Notes: generated from the letters alone by a model not told the origin. DNA of 64,000 nucleotides from Risungbinella massiliensis (GCF_000942395.1 NZ_LN812102.1:868017-932016), one strand, 5' to 3'; shown: positions 17,877 through 26,945, numbered from the stretch's first letter. A program made the numbers and translations.

Positions 17877-18794
17877 CTAGTCCTTTACTAGATCGTCTGG
17901 ATTATAAGGATTGATATGTACCATCACATCGGTTACTTGAGGATGCTCGGATAACAGAACAGACTTCACTTGTTTTCCAATGAGGTGCCCTTCTTCTACT
18001 GTAATATGCGGATCTACTGCCACTTTTAAATCTACAATGACATAATATCCATGCTCCCTTGCACGCAAATCGTTAATATGTAAAACTCCATCTACTGATT
18101 GTACTGTCTCCAACAGTTCAGCCACTTCAGCCTCATGCCAGACATGATCGAGGCTAATATGAATATTCTCTTTTGCTAAACGATATGCTGTATAAATTAC
18201 AAAGAGTGCTACTCCCAATCCTGCCCAGGCATCGAGATGAAGGAGCCAACCTATCTGGAGCCATTCTCCTATGATAGATCCTACAATTCCGATGATCGCT
18301 GCTAGTGTAGAAAACACATCAGAGCGATGATCCCAAGCATTGGCAAGGATTGCAGGGCTATCTAATTTTTTTCCGAGAACAATCGTATAGCGAAACAAAA
18401 TCTCTTTCACAATGACGGAGACCACAGCTGCCCCCACAGCCCACCATCCAGGCGACTTTCGAATCGGTTCCATCAATCCTTGGATCGCATTACTTGCCAC
18501 TTCCACTCCCACAATCGCAATCAAAACAGAGACGATAATTGCAGCAATTGTTTCCGCTTTTCCATATCCATAAGGGTGATCTGCATCAGGTGGTCTTTTA
18601 GCAATTTTGAGACCAAATAATACAGCAAAGGAACCTACCACATCTGATGCTGAATTCGCTGCTTCTGCGATCAAAGCCCTACTTCCAGTCCAATACCCTA
18701 CTACACCTTTTAAAATCGCCAGCCCCGTATTGGCATAGATTCCAATACGCGCTACACGCTCTGCCTCGTCAAATCGCTTCCCAAACGCTGTCAT
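17877..18794 (-). CDS. Cation diffusion facilitator family transporter
   Basis: 305 residues: about six membrane helices in the first 210 residues and a cytoplasmic C-terminal domain. The metal-site sequences are NSASDVVGS (usual xxxSD) and DADHPYGYGKAE, the CDF hallmark. Exports divalent cations such as Zn, Co, Fe or Mn in exchange for protons; the metal is not predictable here. ATG at 18794 has GGAGTG at 7 nt. It is cut off from secDF by a terminator and lies ahead of recJ, where B. subtilis carries a similar insertion of a CDF gene (yrvD/yrvC region; position from memory). Confidence 0.85.
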   Translation of the reverse strand: MTAFGKRFDEAERVARIGIYANTGLAILKGVVGYWTGSRALIAEAANSASDVVGSFAVLFGLKIAKRPPDADHPYGYGKAETIAAIIVSVLIAIVGVEVASNAIQGLMEPIRKSPGWWAVGAAVVSVIVKEILFRYTIVLGKKLDSPAILANAWDHRSDVFSTLAAIIGIVGSIIGEWLQIGWLLHLDAWAGLGVALFVIYTAYRLAKENIHISLDHVWHEAEVAELLETVQSVDGVLHINDLRAREHGYYVIVDLKVAVDPHITVEEGHLIGKQVKSVLLSEHPQVTDVMVHINPYNPDDLVKD

Positions 18795-18816
18795 AATGGA
18801 CACTCCTAACGTACAA

Positions 18817-18850
18817 AAAAAGCCACGGAACATACCTGCTCCGCGGCGGT
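18817..18850 (-). terminator. Terminator between secF and the CDF gene
   Basis: Minus strand: GCCGCGGA / TCCGTGGC stem with one G-T pair and a run of seven T residues. Confidence 0.85.
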
Positions 18851-18880
18851 TGACGTTAGTTTATTAATCTATCGTCTGCT

Positions 18881-19789
18881 TTATTCAGCTGGAATAGCAT
18901 CCAACTTCTCTTTTTTCGGTCCTTTTTTCATAGAAGCCCATTCCATATCTAGCCAAAGTTGAGAAGCGAGGAAAATGGAAGAGTAGGAACCTGAGATCAA
19001 TCCAAGAAGAAGAGCAAGTGAGAAATAACGAATGCTTTCTCCACCAAAAACGAATAGAGCCAATGCCCCAAGTAATACCGAAATGACTGTGTTAAGCGAG
19101 CGAACTAATGTCTGGTTTAGACTCCGATTCACGATATCCTTCAAATGGTCTAGTTTTTTCGGCTTTTCCAAAATCATGTTTTCTCTTATCCGGTCAAAGA
19201 TTACAATCGTATCATTCACTGAGTATCCGACAATCGTCAAGATTGCCGCAATAAAGACGAGATCTACTTCGAATTGAAAAAGAGAAAAGATTCCAATCGT
19301 AAACAACGCATCATAAAAGAGAGCAGCAATTGCCGCAACAGCATAACGCCATTTAAAGCGAATGGCGACATATGCCACAATAATAAGGGATGCCAGCAAG
19401 ATGGAAATGATCGCATTTCGTGCTAGCTCGCGACCTATGATCGGATTCACCACTTGTTCTTGTACAGAGACTTTCGTTTGAAACGCTGTATCAAGTGCTT
19501 TGCGATATTTTTCCAACTCAGTAGAAGAAACTGTGCGATCCAATCGGACGATTAGAACCTCTTTATTCTGTCCCCCGATACGAGTCGTAGTATTTTCTAA
19601 CCCTGCCTTTTGAAGCACATCCTCTGCCTTTGCTTGATCTACCTTTTGGGGAAAGGCAAAGTCGAGGCGAGTTCCACTCACAAAATCGATTCCTAAATTC
19701 AGGCCTTGCACAAACAATGAGATCGTTCCTGCGATGACGAGAACGATAGAAAAGAGGTAATAAAACTTCCGATGTTTGACAAAATCCAT
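18881..19789 (-). CDS. secF: Protein translocase subunit SecF
   Basis: 302 residues, six membrane helices. N-terminal helix and GIDFVSGTRLDF, then the RND-type region with GYSVNDTIVIFDRIREN, the SecF signature. Together with SecD it uses the proton gradient to help late steps of Sec export. ATG at 19789 begins 1 nt after the secD stop; an earlier in-frame ATG has its ribosome site directly adjacent and is less likely. Separate secD and secF differ from the fused secDF of B. subtilis. Confidence 0.95.
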   Translation of the reverse strand: MDFVKHRKFYYLFSIVLVIAGTISLFVQGLNLGIDFVSGTRLDFAFPQKVDQAKAEDVLQKAGLENTTTRIGGQNKEVLIVRLDRTVSSTELEKYRKALDTAFQTKVSVQEQVVNPIIGRELARNAIISILLASLIIVAYVAIRFKWRYAVAAIAALFYDALFTIGIFSLFQFEVDLVFIAAILTIVGYSVNDTIVIFDRIRENMILEKPKKLDHLKDIVNRSLNQTLVRSLNTVISVLLGALALFVFGGESIRYFSLALLLGLISGSYSSIFLASQLWLDMEWASMKKGPKKEKLDAIPAE

Positions 19790-19790
19790 T

Positions 19791-21023
19791 TTATAATTCA
19801 CCGATCTCATCTCCCTTCACTTGGAAAGCGCTTGGTTTCTTGAGGTAGTTGGAAGAGACCAAGAGATAGATGAGTAGACGAGCAAAGCCCACCGCAGTGA
19901 CAAAGCTTACAAGAATACCTGCGATCAAGGAGACCGAAAAACCTTTTACACCTGCTGTACCAAAGATAAAGAGAACAACTCCTCCGAGAATGGTAGTTAA
20001 GTTAGCATCTGTAATGGTCCCAAAAGATCTGGTAGAACCATGTTTGACTGCTGCTTTCACATTACGGCCATTCCGAAGTTCTTCTCGAATCCGTTCATTC
20101 ATAATCACGTTGGCATCCACCGCCATCCCAATCCCTAATATAAAGGCAGCGATTCCTGGTAATGTGAGTGTCATGTTAAATGCATAGAACGTAAGCAACA
20201 CCAACCAACCATATGCAACGAGGGTGATTACAGTAACCAAACCTGGGATCCGATAATATCCAATCATAAAGATAAAGATAGCCAGAATCGCATACGCTCC
20301 GGCTTGTAGACTTAGCTGAAGTGATTCTGCTCCCAGACTAGCATCTACCGCAAAGCTCTGAATCTCCTTTAACTTAATGGGAAGTGCACCAGCGTTGAGT
20401 AAATCTGCCAATTGCTGTGCCTCATCTACTGTTCCCACTCCCGTAATTACCGCGTTACCACCTGGAATCACACTGCTAATCGTAGGATTGCTCAATTGAT
20501 CTTCGTCTAAATAGATAGGAATAGTTTGTCCGATATATTGCCGAGTGATATCTTCAAACTTTTTTGGATCCTTAAATTTCACAGCTACTTGAGGTTGATT
20601 GAATTGATCATATTCAACCTTGGAAGCGCCTTGTACCAGATCTTTTCCATCGATCAATACTGTCTTTCCATCTGGAGTGCGGAACGTTAAATTGGCAGGT
20701 TTACCTAAAATCTCTCTCGCTTTTTTCGGATCTTGAACTCCAGCTAACTGGACACGAATTCGATTTGGTTCTTCGACTGTGATTTCTGGTTCATTCACTC
20801 CCAATACATCGATTCGACGTTGGATCGAAGCAGCAGCATCTTTTAATGTTACAGCTGACACTTTCTGACCTGCTTCCGCTTGATACAATACTTCAAATCC
20901 ACCTTGCAAGTCGAGTCCTTTTGGGATTCCGTTCCAAACAGGCATTGTCGTAGAAGCTACAGTTGCTAGCAACGCGACTACCAGAACCATAAAAAGGACA
21001 ATTCTTCCCTTTTTGCGCTTCAT
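19791..21023 (-). CDS. secD: Protein translocase subunit SecD
   Basis: 410 residues. N-terminal membrane helix, GLDLQGGFEVLYQ (the SecD D1 motif), a periplasm-equivalent P1 domain, and the C-terminal helices with GMAVDANVIMNERIREE. Partner of SecF encoded directly downstream. The extracytoplasmic domain is short, as in other Bacillota. Confidence 0.95.
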   Translation of the reverse strand: MKRKKGRIVLFMVLVVALLATVASTTMPVWNGIPKGLDLQGGFEVLYQAEAGQKVSAVTLKDAAASIQRRIDVLGVNEPEITVEEPNRIRVQLAGVQDPKKAREILGKPANLTFRTPDGKTVLIDGKDLVQGASKVEYDQFNQPQVAVKFKDPKKFEDITRQYIGQTIPIYLDEDQLSNPTISSVIPGGNAVITGVGTVDEAQQLADLLNAGALPIKLKEIQSFAVDASLGAESLQLSLQAGAYAILAIFIFMIGYYRIPGLVTVITLVAYGWLVLLTFYAFNMTLTLPGIAAFILGIGMAVDANVIMNERIREELRNGRNVKAAVKHGSTRSFGTITDANLTTILGGVVLFIFGTAGVKGFSVSLIAGILVSFVTAVGFARLLIYLLVSSNYLKKPSAFQVKGDEIGEL

Positions 21024-21118
21024 CTTTTTATATCTCCTTCTAGAGATCTATCATTTGGACCTCTCTTAAAATCAATATTTTCATTATCCCAACGCTGACA
21101 AGACATGTCAAACCATAC

Positions 21119-21152
21119 AAAAAAGCCATCTGGTCAAAAGCGACCGATGGCA
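21119..21152 (-). terminator. Terminator after comN
   Basis: Minus strand: GCCATC.GGTC / GACC.GATGGC stem and six T residues. Confidence 0.85.
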
Positions 21153-21154
21153 TC

Positions 21155-21448
21155 TTAAGGTTGTTTGTAGACACTGACCATAAGCCAGTTCATAAAGTTA
21201 TTTGCTTTTAGTGACATAATGTCATTTACTAAACGATTTACTCGTGGTAATCCTCGACGGTAACTCTCGGATACACATGCCCAAATTTGCTCACTGGTCA
21301 CATTTTCGTAACCACACATGCGGAACTCTTCTGCTTTTACTTCACAAAGTCTTTCCACACTATTGAACAATTCTTGATCCCCCATCATACCAGAAGTAGA
21401 ATCTTGGGGTTTTCGATTGACCGACCGTAATGGTGATGGTCTCTTCAT
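21155..21448 (-). CDS. comN: ComN-like post-transcriptional regulator
   Basis: 97 residues, acidic-helical, matching the B. subtilis ComN/YrzD family in length and location between spoVB and secDF. ComN is reported to act on the comEA/comE transcript and to interact with DivIVA. GGGAGG ribosome site before ATG. Assignment rests mainly on synteny and overall similarity, less on a diagnostic motif. Confidence 0.7.
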   Translation of the reverse strand: MKRPSPLRSVNRKPQDSTSGMMGDQELFNSVERLCEVKAEEFRMCGYENVTSEQIWACVSESYRRGLPRVNRLVNDIMSLKANNFMNWLMVSVYKQP

Positions 21449-21538
21449 AAAAAATACCTCCCAGATGTAGTTTTCTAGGTGAATGGTAAAATACGCCTTT
21501 CCTATTCCAACATCCTGCTAATTTTGAAAATATTTTAT

Positions 21539-21568
21539 GTCATGCTAGCACTGGACAAGGCATACAGT
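21539..21568 (+). promoter_or_regulatory. Candidate sigma-E promoter for spoVB
   Basis: GTCATGCT (-35-like, 21539-21546), 14-bp spacer, CATACAGT (-10-like, 21561-21568). The -10 fits the mother-cell sigma-E consensus CATACAnT, and spoVB is a mother-cell sporulation gene in B. subtilis. The start would give a leader of about 180 nt with no ORF; that leader includes a GGTT/AACC hairpin near 21625. Confidence 0.45.
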
Positions 21569-21753
21569 TTGTACTATTAAGTGAAACTTCCATCAACAGA
21601 GGTTTTCCTCATCCGCTGGTGGTTAGTTGAACCAATCGGACCTTACGGGCAGATTCTCCCTACCTTGTCTTTCTTGCTTCTTCCGAATTTGAAAGTGGAG
21701 TCTTTCTGTCCGTTAAGAGCGGGAACAAACTATGCGGTCGAAAGGGTGGCATC

Positions 21754-23340
21754 ATGAGTAAACAGAGCTTTTTGTACGGGACTCTGATCCTCGTCGGTGC
21801 AGGTTTTATTACCAAAATACTAGGATTTATCTATCGAATTGCGCTTTCCCGCATTATTGGAGACGAAGGAATGGGACTCTTTCAAATGGCTTTCCCCATT
21901 CTGATCTTCCTCATCGTCATCACCACAGCTGGTATCCCAGTCGCTATTTCCAAGCTGGTATCTGAGGCAGAAGCCAAAGAAGAAGAACATAAAATACAGG
22001 CAATCCTTATTGTATCAATTTTGGTCGTAACCATCACCAGTGTAACTGTTACCATTTCTGTTTTTTTTCTAGCACCATTCATTGCCAACTATTTATTGAC
22101 TGACGAGCGTACCATTTATTCTTTCTTGGCAATGTCTCCTGTGATCCCTATCATTGCGATTTCATCCGTTTTTCGGGGATACTTTCAAGGTCGTCAAAAT
22201 ATGACCCCATTTGCTATCTCTCAAATTGTGGAACAGATCATCCGCATTTTTACGGTACTCGCTCTAGCTAAGATGCTGTTACCCTATGGGATTGCAATTG
22301 CCTCAGCCGGGGCGATGATCGGGATGGTAGTTGGTGAATTTATGGGGATGCTCTATCTATTATACTCCTATCGTAAAGATCCCCAAAAGCCTGACAAGCC
22401 TATTTTTACTATCCAACGAGTCATGTTTACGAAGCAGTGGTGGATAGAACAGAAAGAGACCCTACAAAGTTTAGCTAGAATTGCGGGTCCAGTCACGTTT
22501 AGCAGAATGATCGGCTCGCTATCTTATGCTGTAGAGCCTATTGTAGTAGCTCAAAGTTTGGCATTTGCTGGCATTGCTACAGCAGCCTCCACTGCCTTGT
22601 ATGGACAGCTGGAAGGAATGGCATTACCTCTTGTCTTCTTCCCAGCATTTATCACCTATGCTCTGACTGTTTCTCTTGTCCCAGCGATCAGTGAAGCTGC
22701 CGCCCAAAAAAAGACCGATATAGTAGAGAGACGTCTACAACAAGCAATTCGTCTGTCTCTCTTAATAGGTGCCCCCTGTACTTTAATGGTCTATCTAATG
22801 GCAGAACCACTCTCTCTTTTGCTCTATCAACATCCAGAGGTAGGAAAACTAATCCAAGTGATGGCTCCTTTTTCGTTGTTCTACTATTTACAAGGTCCCT
22901 TTGCATCCGTGCTACAAGGACTAGACAAGGCAAGTATCGCCATGCGTAATTCCATCATTGGTGCAGTCATCAAGATTATCTTGATCTTTATCTTAGCGTC
23001 TCGTCCTGACCTAGGAATTATAGGTGTAGCGATGGCAATCAATTTTGGGATTATCGTAGTCACCGGGCTTCATTTCTTTAGCATCGCAAAACTAGTCCCG
23101 ATTAGCATCCATATACGAGAGTTAGTTAAACTAAGCCTCGCAGTTGGAATCACGGGGATGATCATCTATTACTTGATGGGACAAGAACAAAGTCCACTTG
23201 TCACCCGAGTTCTCCTCTCCATGCTAAGCGGTTTTTGTGTTTATTTCATGGGCTTAATGTTTCTCGGACTCATCAAAAAAGAGGATGTTATCCGCGTCCC
23301 CTACATTGGCCCATGGCTCTCCAAACGGTTACCCTATTAA
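21754..23340 (+). CDS. spoVB: Stage V sporulation protein B, MOP-family lipid flippase
   Basis: 528 residues with about 14 membrane helices, beginning TLILVGAGFITKILGFIYRI, the typical start of the SpoVB/MurJ-like polysaccharide exporter family. Conserved FRGYFQGRQNM follows around residue 145. In B. subtilis it is needed for spore cortex peptidoglycan. The location opposite comN-secDF equals the B. subtilis arrangement, supporting spoVB rather than the other paralogues (ykvU, ytgP types). Confidence 0.9.
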   Translation: MSKQSFLYGTLILVGAGFITKILGFIYRIALSRIIGDEGMGLFQMAFPILIFLIVITTAGIPVAISKLVSEAEAKEEEHKIQAILIVSILVVTITSVTVTISVFFLAPFIANYLLTDERTIYSFLAMSPVIPIIAISSVFRGYFQGRQNMTPFAISQIVEQIIRIFTVLALAKMLLPYGIAIASAGAMIGMVVGEFMGMLYLLYSYRKDPQKPDKPIFTIQRVMFTKQWWIEQKETLQSLARIAGPVTFSRMIGSLSYAVEPIVVAQSLAFAGIATAASTALYGQLEGMALPLVFFPAFITYALTVSLVPAISEAAAQKKTDIVERRLQQAIRLSLLIGAPCTLMVYLMAEPLSLLLYQHPEVGKLIQVMAPFSLFYYLQGPFASVLQGLDKASIAMRNSIIGAVIKIILIFILASRPDLGIIGVAMAINFGIIVVTGLHFFSIAKLVPISIHIRELVKLSLAVGITGMIIYYLMGQEQSPLVTRVLLSMLSGFCVYFMGLMFLGLIKKEDVIRVPYIGPWLSKRLPY

Positions 23341-23645
23341 ATACTTACGTGAACTACATCCCATTGAAAAGGGGGCTTCTCGTTTTATTGAATCGACCAA
23401 CATTGCATTCTTCTTTACAAAGACACGTTCTATCCCTAACTCGAATGGTAGTGTATAGTGGGAGAATTCCCATTCGCAAATCTTAAATTCAGGTTATTGT
23501 GGGGATAACCCGCTCCTAATAAAAGCTCAAACAACAGGTTGTCCCCTTGTTACCTTTTGCACCTGCACCCACTAGATCGCTAAACGAACGCACTGCATGT
23601 AAATCTGTTCTCTTACTATATATCAACATCGAATACCCTCCAAAA
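23341..23645. other. Intergenic region between convergent spoVB and DUF421 genes
   Basis: 305 bp. Only a small hairpin GGTTAT-TGTGGGG-ATAACC (about 23491-23509) stands out; no open frame here has a convincing ribosome site. Confidence 0.5.
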
Positions 23646-24332
23646 TTAACTATCTTTCGGGTCAATATACAGTTCCTCATCATTCGGATGATAACTTGCA
23701 TAAAAAATTTCTTTAAAATCTTTATATCCTTGTTTTTGAATTTGTTGTTTTAGCCAAAAGATGGTCTGATTTATTTCTTCTAATCCTTCTTTTTGTACTT
23801 TCCCATCCAAGATCACTGCGGTTGGCAATACAAACTTCTTTGCGATAGTTGGTAAAAGCTCTTTTCTGGATGGTGGTTGTACTTCTTCTTTTGGGAAAAC
23901 AGATAGCTTTCCGGATGGCTCCAAAATAGCAAATTCTACATCAGCCAAATTGGCTATATTTTTTTCACGGAGTTGCTGCATGAGATCATCCATATTGTAA
24001 CGAAGTTTCTCCATCTGCTTATCTTGAATATGCCCTTTTTTAATCAAGAAAACGGGGTCTCCATCTACTAAGCGACGAAGTTTCGAACTTTTTAATAGGA
24101 TCATCGAACAGGCTATCTGGAGTACTACCAACGTAATCATAGGGGCTAGTCCAGTTAAAAGAGGCATATTACTATCCTCTAGCAAAAATACAGATATCTC
24201 CGCAATCATAAAAAACACGATCAGATCAAAGACAGAGAGCTGCCCAATTTCTCGCTTCCCCATCAATCTCATAATCAAAATGATAAAGAAATAGAGAAAA
24301 ATGGTTCGCAAAACGGAAACCCAAATATCCAC
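23646..24332 (-). CDS. DUF421 membrane protein (YrbG/YetF family)
   Basis: 228 residues. Three N-terminal helices with LMGKREIGQLSVFDLIVFFMIAE, the hallmark of DUF421, then a cytoplasmic domain (DGDPVFLIKKG, AILEPSGKLSVF). Function of the family is not firmly known; some members matter for spore or envelope properties. GTG start with AAGGAGG at normal distance. Position between spoVB and yrzE equals B. subtilis yrbG. Confidence 0.85.
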   Translation of the reverse strand: MDIWVSVLRTIFLYFFIILIMRLMGKREIGQLSVFDLIVFFMIAEISVFLLEDSNMPLLTGLAPMITLVVLQIACSMILLKSSKLRRLVDGDPVFLIKKGHIQDKQMEKLRYNMDDLMQQLREKNIANLADVEFAILEPSGKLSVFPKEEVQPPSRKELLPTIAKKFVLPTAVILDGKVQKEGLEEINQTIFWLKQQIQKQGYKDFKEIFYASYHPNDEELYIDPKDS

Positions 24333-24464
24333 ACGGGTACCTCCTTGTTCTTGATTCCTCCTTTGTAGTGTGTCACTTCAGCTGGAAAATATGTCCGTCT
24401 GACATATTAGAAGAGACGAGCTCATAAGGATGAAACAAGTATCACTTGGAGAGGAAGAATAATT

Positions 24465-24857
24465 ATGGATCAATTAATGGATTCGTTTCGCCGTGGCTGG
24501 CGTAACCCATGGTTTGCTGGACAAATGCTCACTTGGATCATCGTCGTCATTCTCTCTTTTATCGTCGCATTACTGCTACGATATACTTCTATGGGTAGTA
24601 CTACACTACCAGCTATTACCTTTTTCATTAATGCGATTGGTTTATTATGCGGTGGGTATATGTCAGGAAAAAGAGCTGGACAGCGAGGTTGGTTTTTTGG
24701 TGGGATGCAAGGCGTAATCTATACCCTTATTTTGGGACTTATCTCCTTCTTAGCTTTTGACCTACAAATGCAAAGTAATCTCTTATTATTCATGCTCAGT
24801 TCGTTTGGACTAGGTGCTTTAGGTGGGATTTTTGGAGTGAATGCAGGGGATGAATAA
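24465..24857 (+). CDS. TIGR04086-family four-helix membrane protein (YrzE-like)
   Basis: 130 residues with four hydrophobic helices and a glycine-rich GGYMSGKRAGQRGWFFGG loop, as in the YrzE family. Unknown function; conserved near yajC and spoVB in Bacillales. GGAGAGG upstream of ATG. Confidence 0.8.
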   Translation: MDQLMDSFRRGWRNPWFAGQMLTWIIVVILSFIVALLLRYTSMGSTTLPAITFFINAIGLLCGGYMSGKRAGQRGWFFGGMQGVIYTLILGLISFLAFDLQMQSNLLLFMLSSFGLGALGGIFGVNAGDE

Positions 24858-24900
24858 GAGAAAATGATAGATCTCTTTCTACAATGGTGAAACAAATGAT

Positions 24901-24941
24901 AAGAGCTACTAACCTCTACCGAAGTAGGGTTAGTAGCTCTT
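24901..24941. terminator. Bidirectional terminator
   Basis: Perfect 14-bp stem AAGAGCTACTAACC / GGTTAGTAGCTCTT with a 13-nt loop between two convergent genes. Confidence 0.75.
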
Positions 24942-24953
24942 AACTTTACCTAA

Positions 24954-26030
24954 CTAACTTAGTTGAATTTCTCCTTGTTCGAATGCGACTCGTGCTCTGA
25001 TTGCGCAAGATAGGCACATCGCCATTAGCGATGGGAAATCAATATGCCCACTGTTCAGCATCTTTTGAATCTCCGTGTGAATGTTGGTCTGCCCAATGAA
25101 GCCGTAGCGCTCGCAAGCTGCCATTGTTACATTCGTCAAAGCGTGTTCCACTCGACGACGATCGAAACCATTGAGTTCACTATACTTGATCGTACGTCCA
25201 TCTCTCGACCACTTATCCTTTAGATCTAGGATATCGAGAAGAGGGATGAGGAAATCCAATTTGAACAAGACCACTTCTTTGCTGATCTTAACATCCTTTG
25301 CAGTGATGTTAGGAGTATATCTCTTTTGATCCAGCAAAGCAGAAACTGAAGCATAATGGTAATAGTTGTTTTCTGATCCTAGAACCATTTCGACATCTCT
25401 CTTTGTGGCTGCATCCATTTCGAATTCCGGTGCATCTGTATGGCTCATCAGATAGTTTCGGATCCGAGTGTAACTGTCTAGCATTGCTGCTGTAATCTCT
25501 GGATCACTGTAAATTTCTTGTTTTTCCATGATTGCGACGCATACTGCCTCCCATCCAGCATGAAAATCATCTAGATAGACCATGTTGAGATCTGGATTAC
25601 TGTCCATCTTTTTGACATTTCCGGACTTATCCTTGTCGAACCATCCGAAAAGTCGCTTAGCCGTTGGACCCCAAATCCCCATGATGGAGAGCATGATGTA
25701 CTCATCTCCACCGAAGAGTCCCCAATCTGCGTTGAGCAGTTGATAAAATGGCTCCAACTGCTTTTCGCCATTGGAATAAGCATCACAGTGCAGAGCAATG
25801 AGAGCGATGATCTGAAACTCTCTTTTTTCTGCAAGTTGCTTTTTCGCGATTTTTGCTACTTCATCTAGTGTGTACTCTTCCTTGAGAAATGGTAGTTCCC
25901 CTTTTGCAATTCGCTCCATGACACTTTCTGCCACGGTATATGGTGTGACCCCTGCTTTTTCTAGTTCCTCGAATACAAACCCTTTCATTTCCTTGCCGTT
26001 TGGCAACACCACGTTAGTTTTCTTTCCCAT
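24954..26030 (-). CDS. Unknown protein with an EF-hand-like loop
   Basis: 358 residues, soluble, mostly helical, no signal peptide. I do not recognise the family. One segment, DKDKSGNVKKMD (about residues 136-147), fits the 12-residue EF-hand calcium loop (D1, D3, S5, G6, D12), but flanking helices were not verified. AAGGAGG precedes ATG. It lies where B. subtilis has nothing between yrzE and yajC, so it is an insertion into the core order. A large structured leader precedes it. Confidence 0.65.
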   Translation of the reverse strand: MGKKTNVVLPNGKEMKGFVFEELEKAGVTPYTVAESVMERIAKGELPFLKEEYTLDEVAKIAKKQLAEKREFQIIALIALHCDAYSNGEKQLEPFYQLLNADWGLFGGDEYIMLSIMGIWGPTAKRLFGWFDKDKSGNVKKMDSNPDLNMVYLDDFHAGWEAVCVAIMEKQEIYSDPEITAAMLDSYTRIRNYLMSHTDAPEFEMDAATKRDVEMVLGSENNYYHYASVSALLDQKRYTPNITAKDVKISKEVVLFKLDFLIPLLDILDLKDKWSRDGRTIKYSELNGFDRRRVEHALTNVTMAACERYGFIGQTNIHTEIQKMLNSGHIDFPSLMAMCLSCAIRARVAFEQGEIQLS

Positions 26031-26060
26031 TCTGATTCCTCCTTATAATGAATGAATTAA

Positions 26061-26168
26061 GGTAGGAAGTCAGAACAGCGGGGGATATCCCTCGCTACTC
26101 TGCCTTCCTACCTCGGGGTTGTTCCTTTTGAAAGAGAACAACAACTACCCATGGTAGGAAGGCAGAGC
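26061..26168 (-). promoter_or_regulatory. Structured 5' leader with three mutually exclusive repeat arms
   Basis: A 14-base word occurs three times: 26153-26166 and 26061-26074 in one orientation, 26099-26112 inverted. In the minus-strand transcript the middle copy can pair with the upstream copy (14 of 14) or the downstream copy (13 of 14), but not both. Each alternative encloses its own inner hairpin (GTTGTTC/GAACAAC; AGCG.GGG/CCC.CGCT). The downstream arm ends 17 nt before the ribosome site of the unknown gene. No T-run follows, so translation or stability control is more likely than termination. Confidence 0.65.
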
Positions 26169-26399
26169 GGGTTTGGTAAAGTTAAGTGACTCTCTCGAGC
26201 ACTAACCATAGATTACTGTGAACCAAATCAAAAGTCTACCCTATTTGATTGAAATATTTTTAAGGTTTAGTTAACACATTTATTTGAAAAAGAATTTTAC
26301 CTTTAAAAACTCTCCAATTGCTTAGTTTCAACCCAACTAACATTTCTTTCGATCGTTACTTCTGTCACAAATTCGACTAACACCATACATAAAATCCTC

Positions 26400-26428
26400 T
26401 TGAGCAAATTTAATTTTTATAATATTAT
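26400..26428 (+). promoter_or_regulatory. Candidate sigma-A promoter
   Basis: TTGAGC (26400-26405), 17-bp spacer, TATTAT (26423-26428). The start would fall about 10 nt before the large hairpin at 26445. Confidence 0.5.
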
Positions 26429-26444
26429 AAATCATGACAAAACA

Positions 26445-26507
26445 ACTACATGACCTTCAGATAGGAAGAGACCCAATTTGTCTTTTCTTCTCTGAAGGTC
26501 ATGTAGT
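26445..26507 (+). promoter_or_regulatory. Perfect 17-bp stem-loop at the 5' end of an mRNA
   Basis: Arms 26445-26461 and 26491-26507 are perfectly complementary over 17 bp; inside, GAAGAGAC pairs with GTCTTTTC to leave a 7-nt loop. No T-run follows. It sits between a promoter-like sequence and the ribosome site of the 112-residue gene, so it probably caps that mRNA. Confidence 0.65.
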
Positions 26508-26547
26508 AATACATGGCCTATCTTTTATTATTAGGAGATGGTCTTGT

Positions 26548-26886
26548 ATGGCAAAATCAATAAGCACAATCTGGATGTATCGTGATGGAGAGATCGCAAC
26601 AGTAGATTACAATGAGTACACTCACAGATTTGAACTAACATATCATCAAAGAGTTTTAGCACATGATTTGTGCAGAGTAGAAGTAATCAAAAAAGCACAG
26701 AGACAACAATTTAAACTAGATGATCAACCAATCCAATTTTTTAATAGTCAAGGTGTATGCGCAGAAATGCGTCTAAATCCTTATTTAAATATCTGGAGTT
26801 TAGTAGCAGAAAACGTAGAACTTGCAACTGCTAAAACAAAATTGGATATTATCTCCATTGCCGAAAGTACATTCGGTTTCGAATAA
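26548..26886 (+). CDS. Hypothetical protein
   Basis: 112 residues. ATG at 26548 has AGGAGAT 8 nt upstream; longer frames would translate through the leader hairpin and are rejected. Soluble, beta-rich-looking N-terminus (STIWMYRDGEIATVDYNEY). I recognise no motif. Second gene of the insertion between yrzE and yajC. Confidence 0.6.
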   Translation: MAKSISTIWMYRDGEIATVDYNEYTHRFELTYHQRVLAHDLCRVEVIKKAQRQQFKLDDQPIQFFNSQGVCAEMRLNPYLNIWSLVAENVELATAKTKLDIISIAESTFGFE

Positions 26887-26911
26887 GCCCATATTGTTTT
26901 GTCGCAAATAG

Positions 26912-26945
26912 GTTCTCAAGTCTAACTTGAGAGCTTATTTCCATT
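26912..26945 (+). terminator. Terminator candidate
   Basis: CTCAAGT / ACTTGAG stem with a 3-nt loop, followed by a moderately T-rich stretch. Confidence 0.5.

Noticed and set aside
21700-21760. T-box leader (AAGGGTGGCATC before spoVB)
   Set aside because: Only part of the T-box word matches, there is no terminator/antiterminator pair, and the GGGTGG serves as the ribosome site of spoVB.
26434-26547. Upstream start for the 112-residue gene
   Set aside because: Would require reading through the perfect 17-bp hairpin with no ribosome site; ATG 26548 has AGGAGAT.
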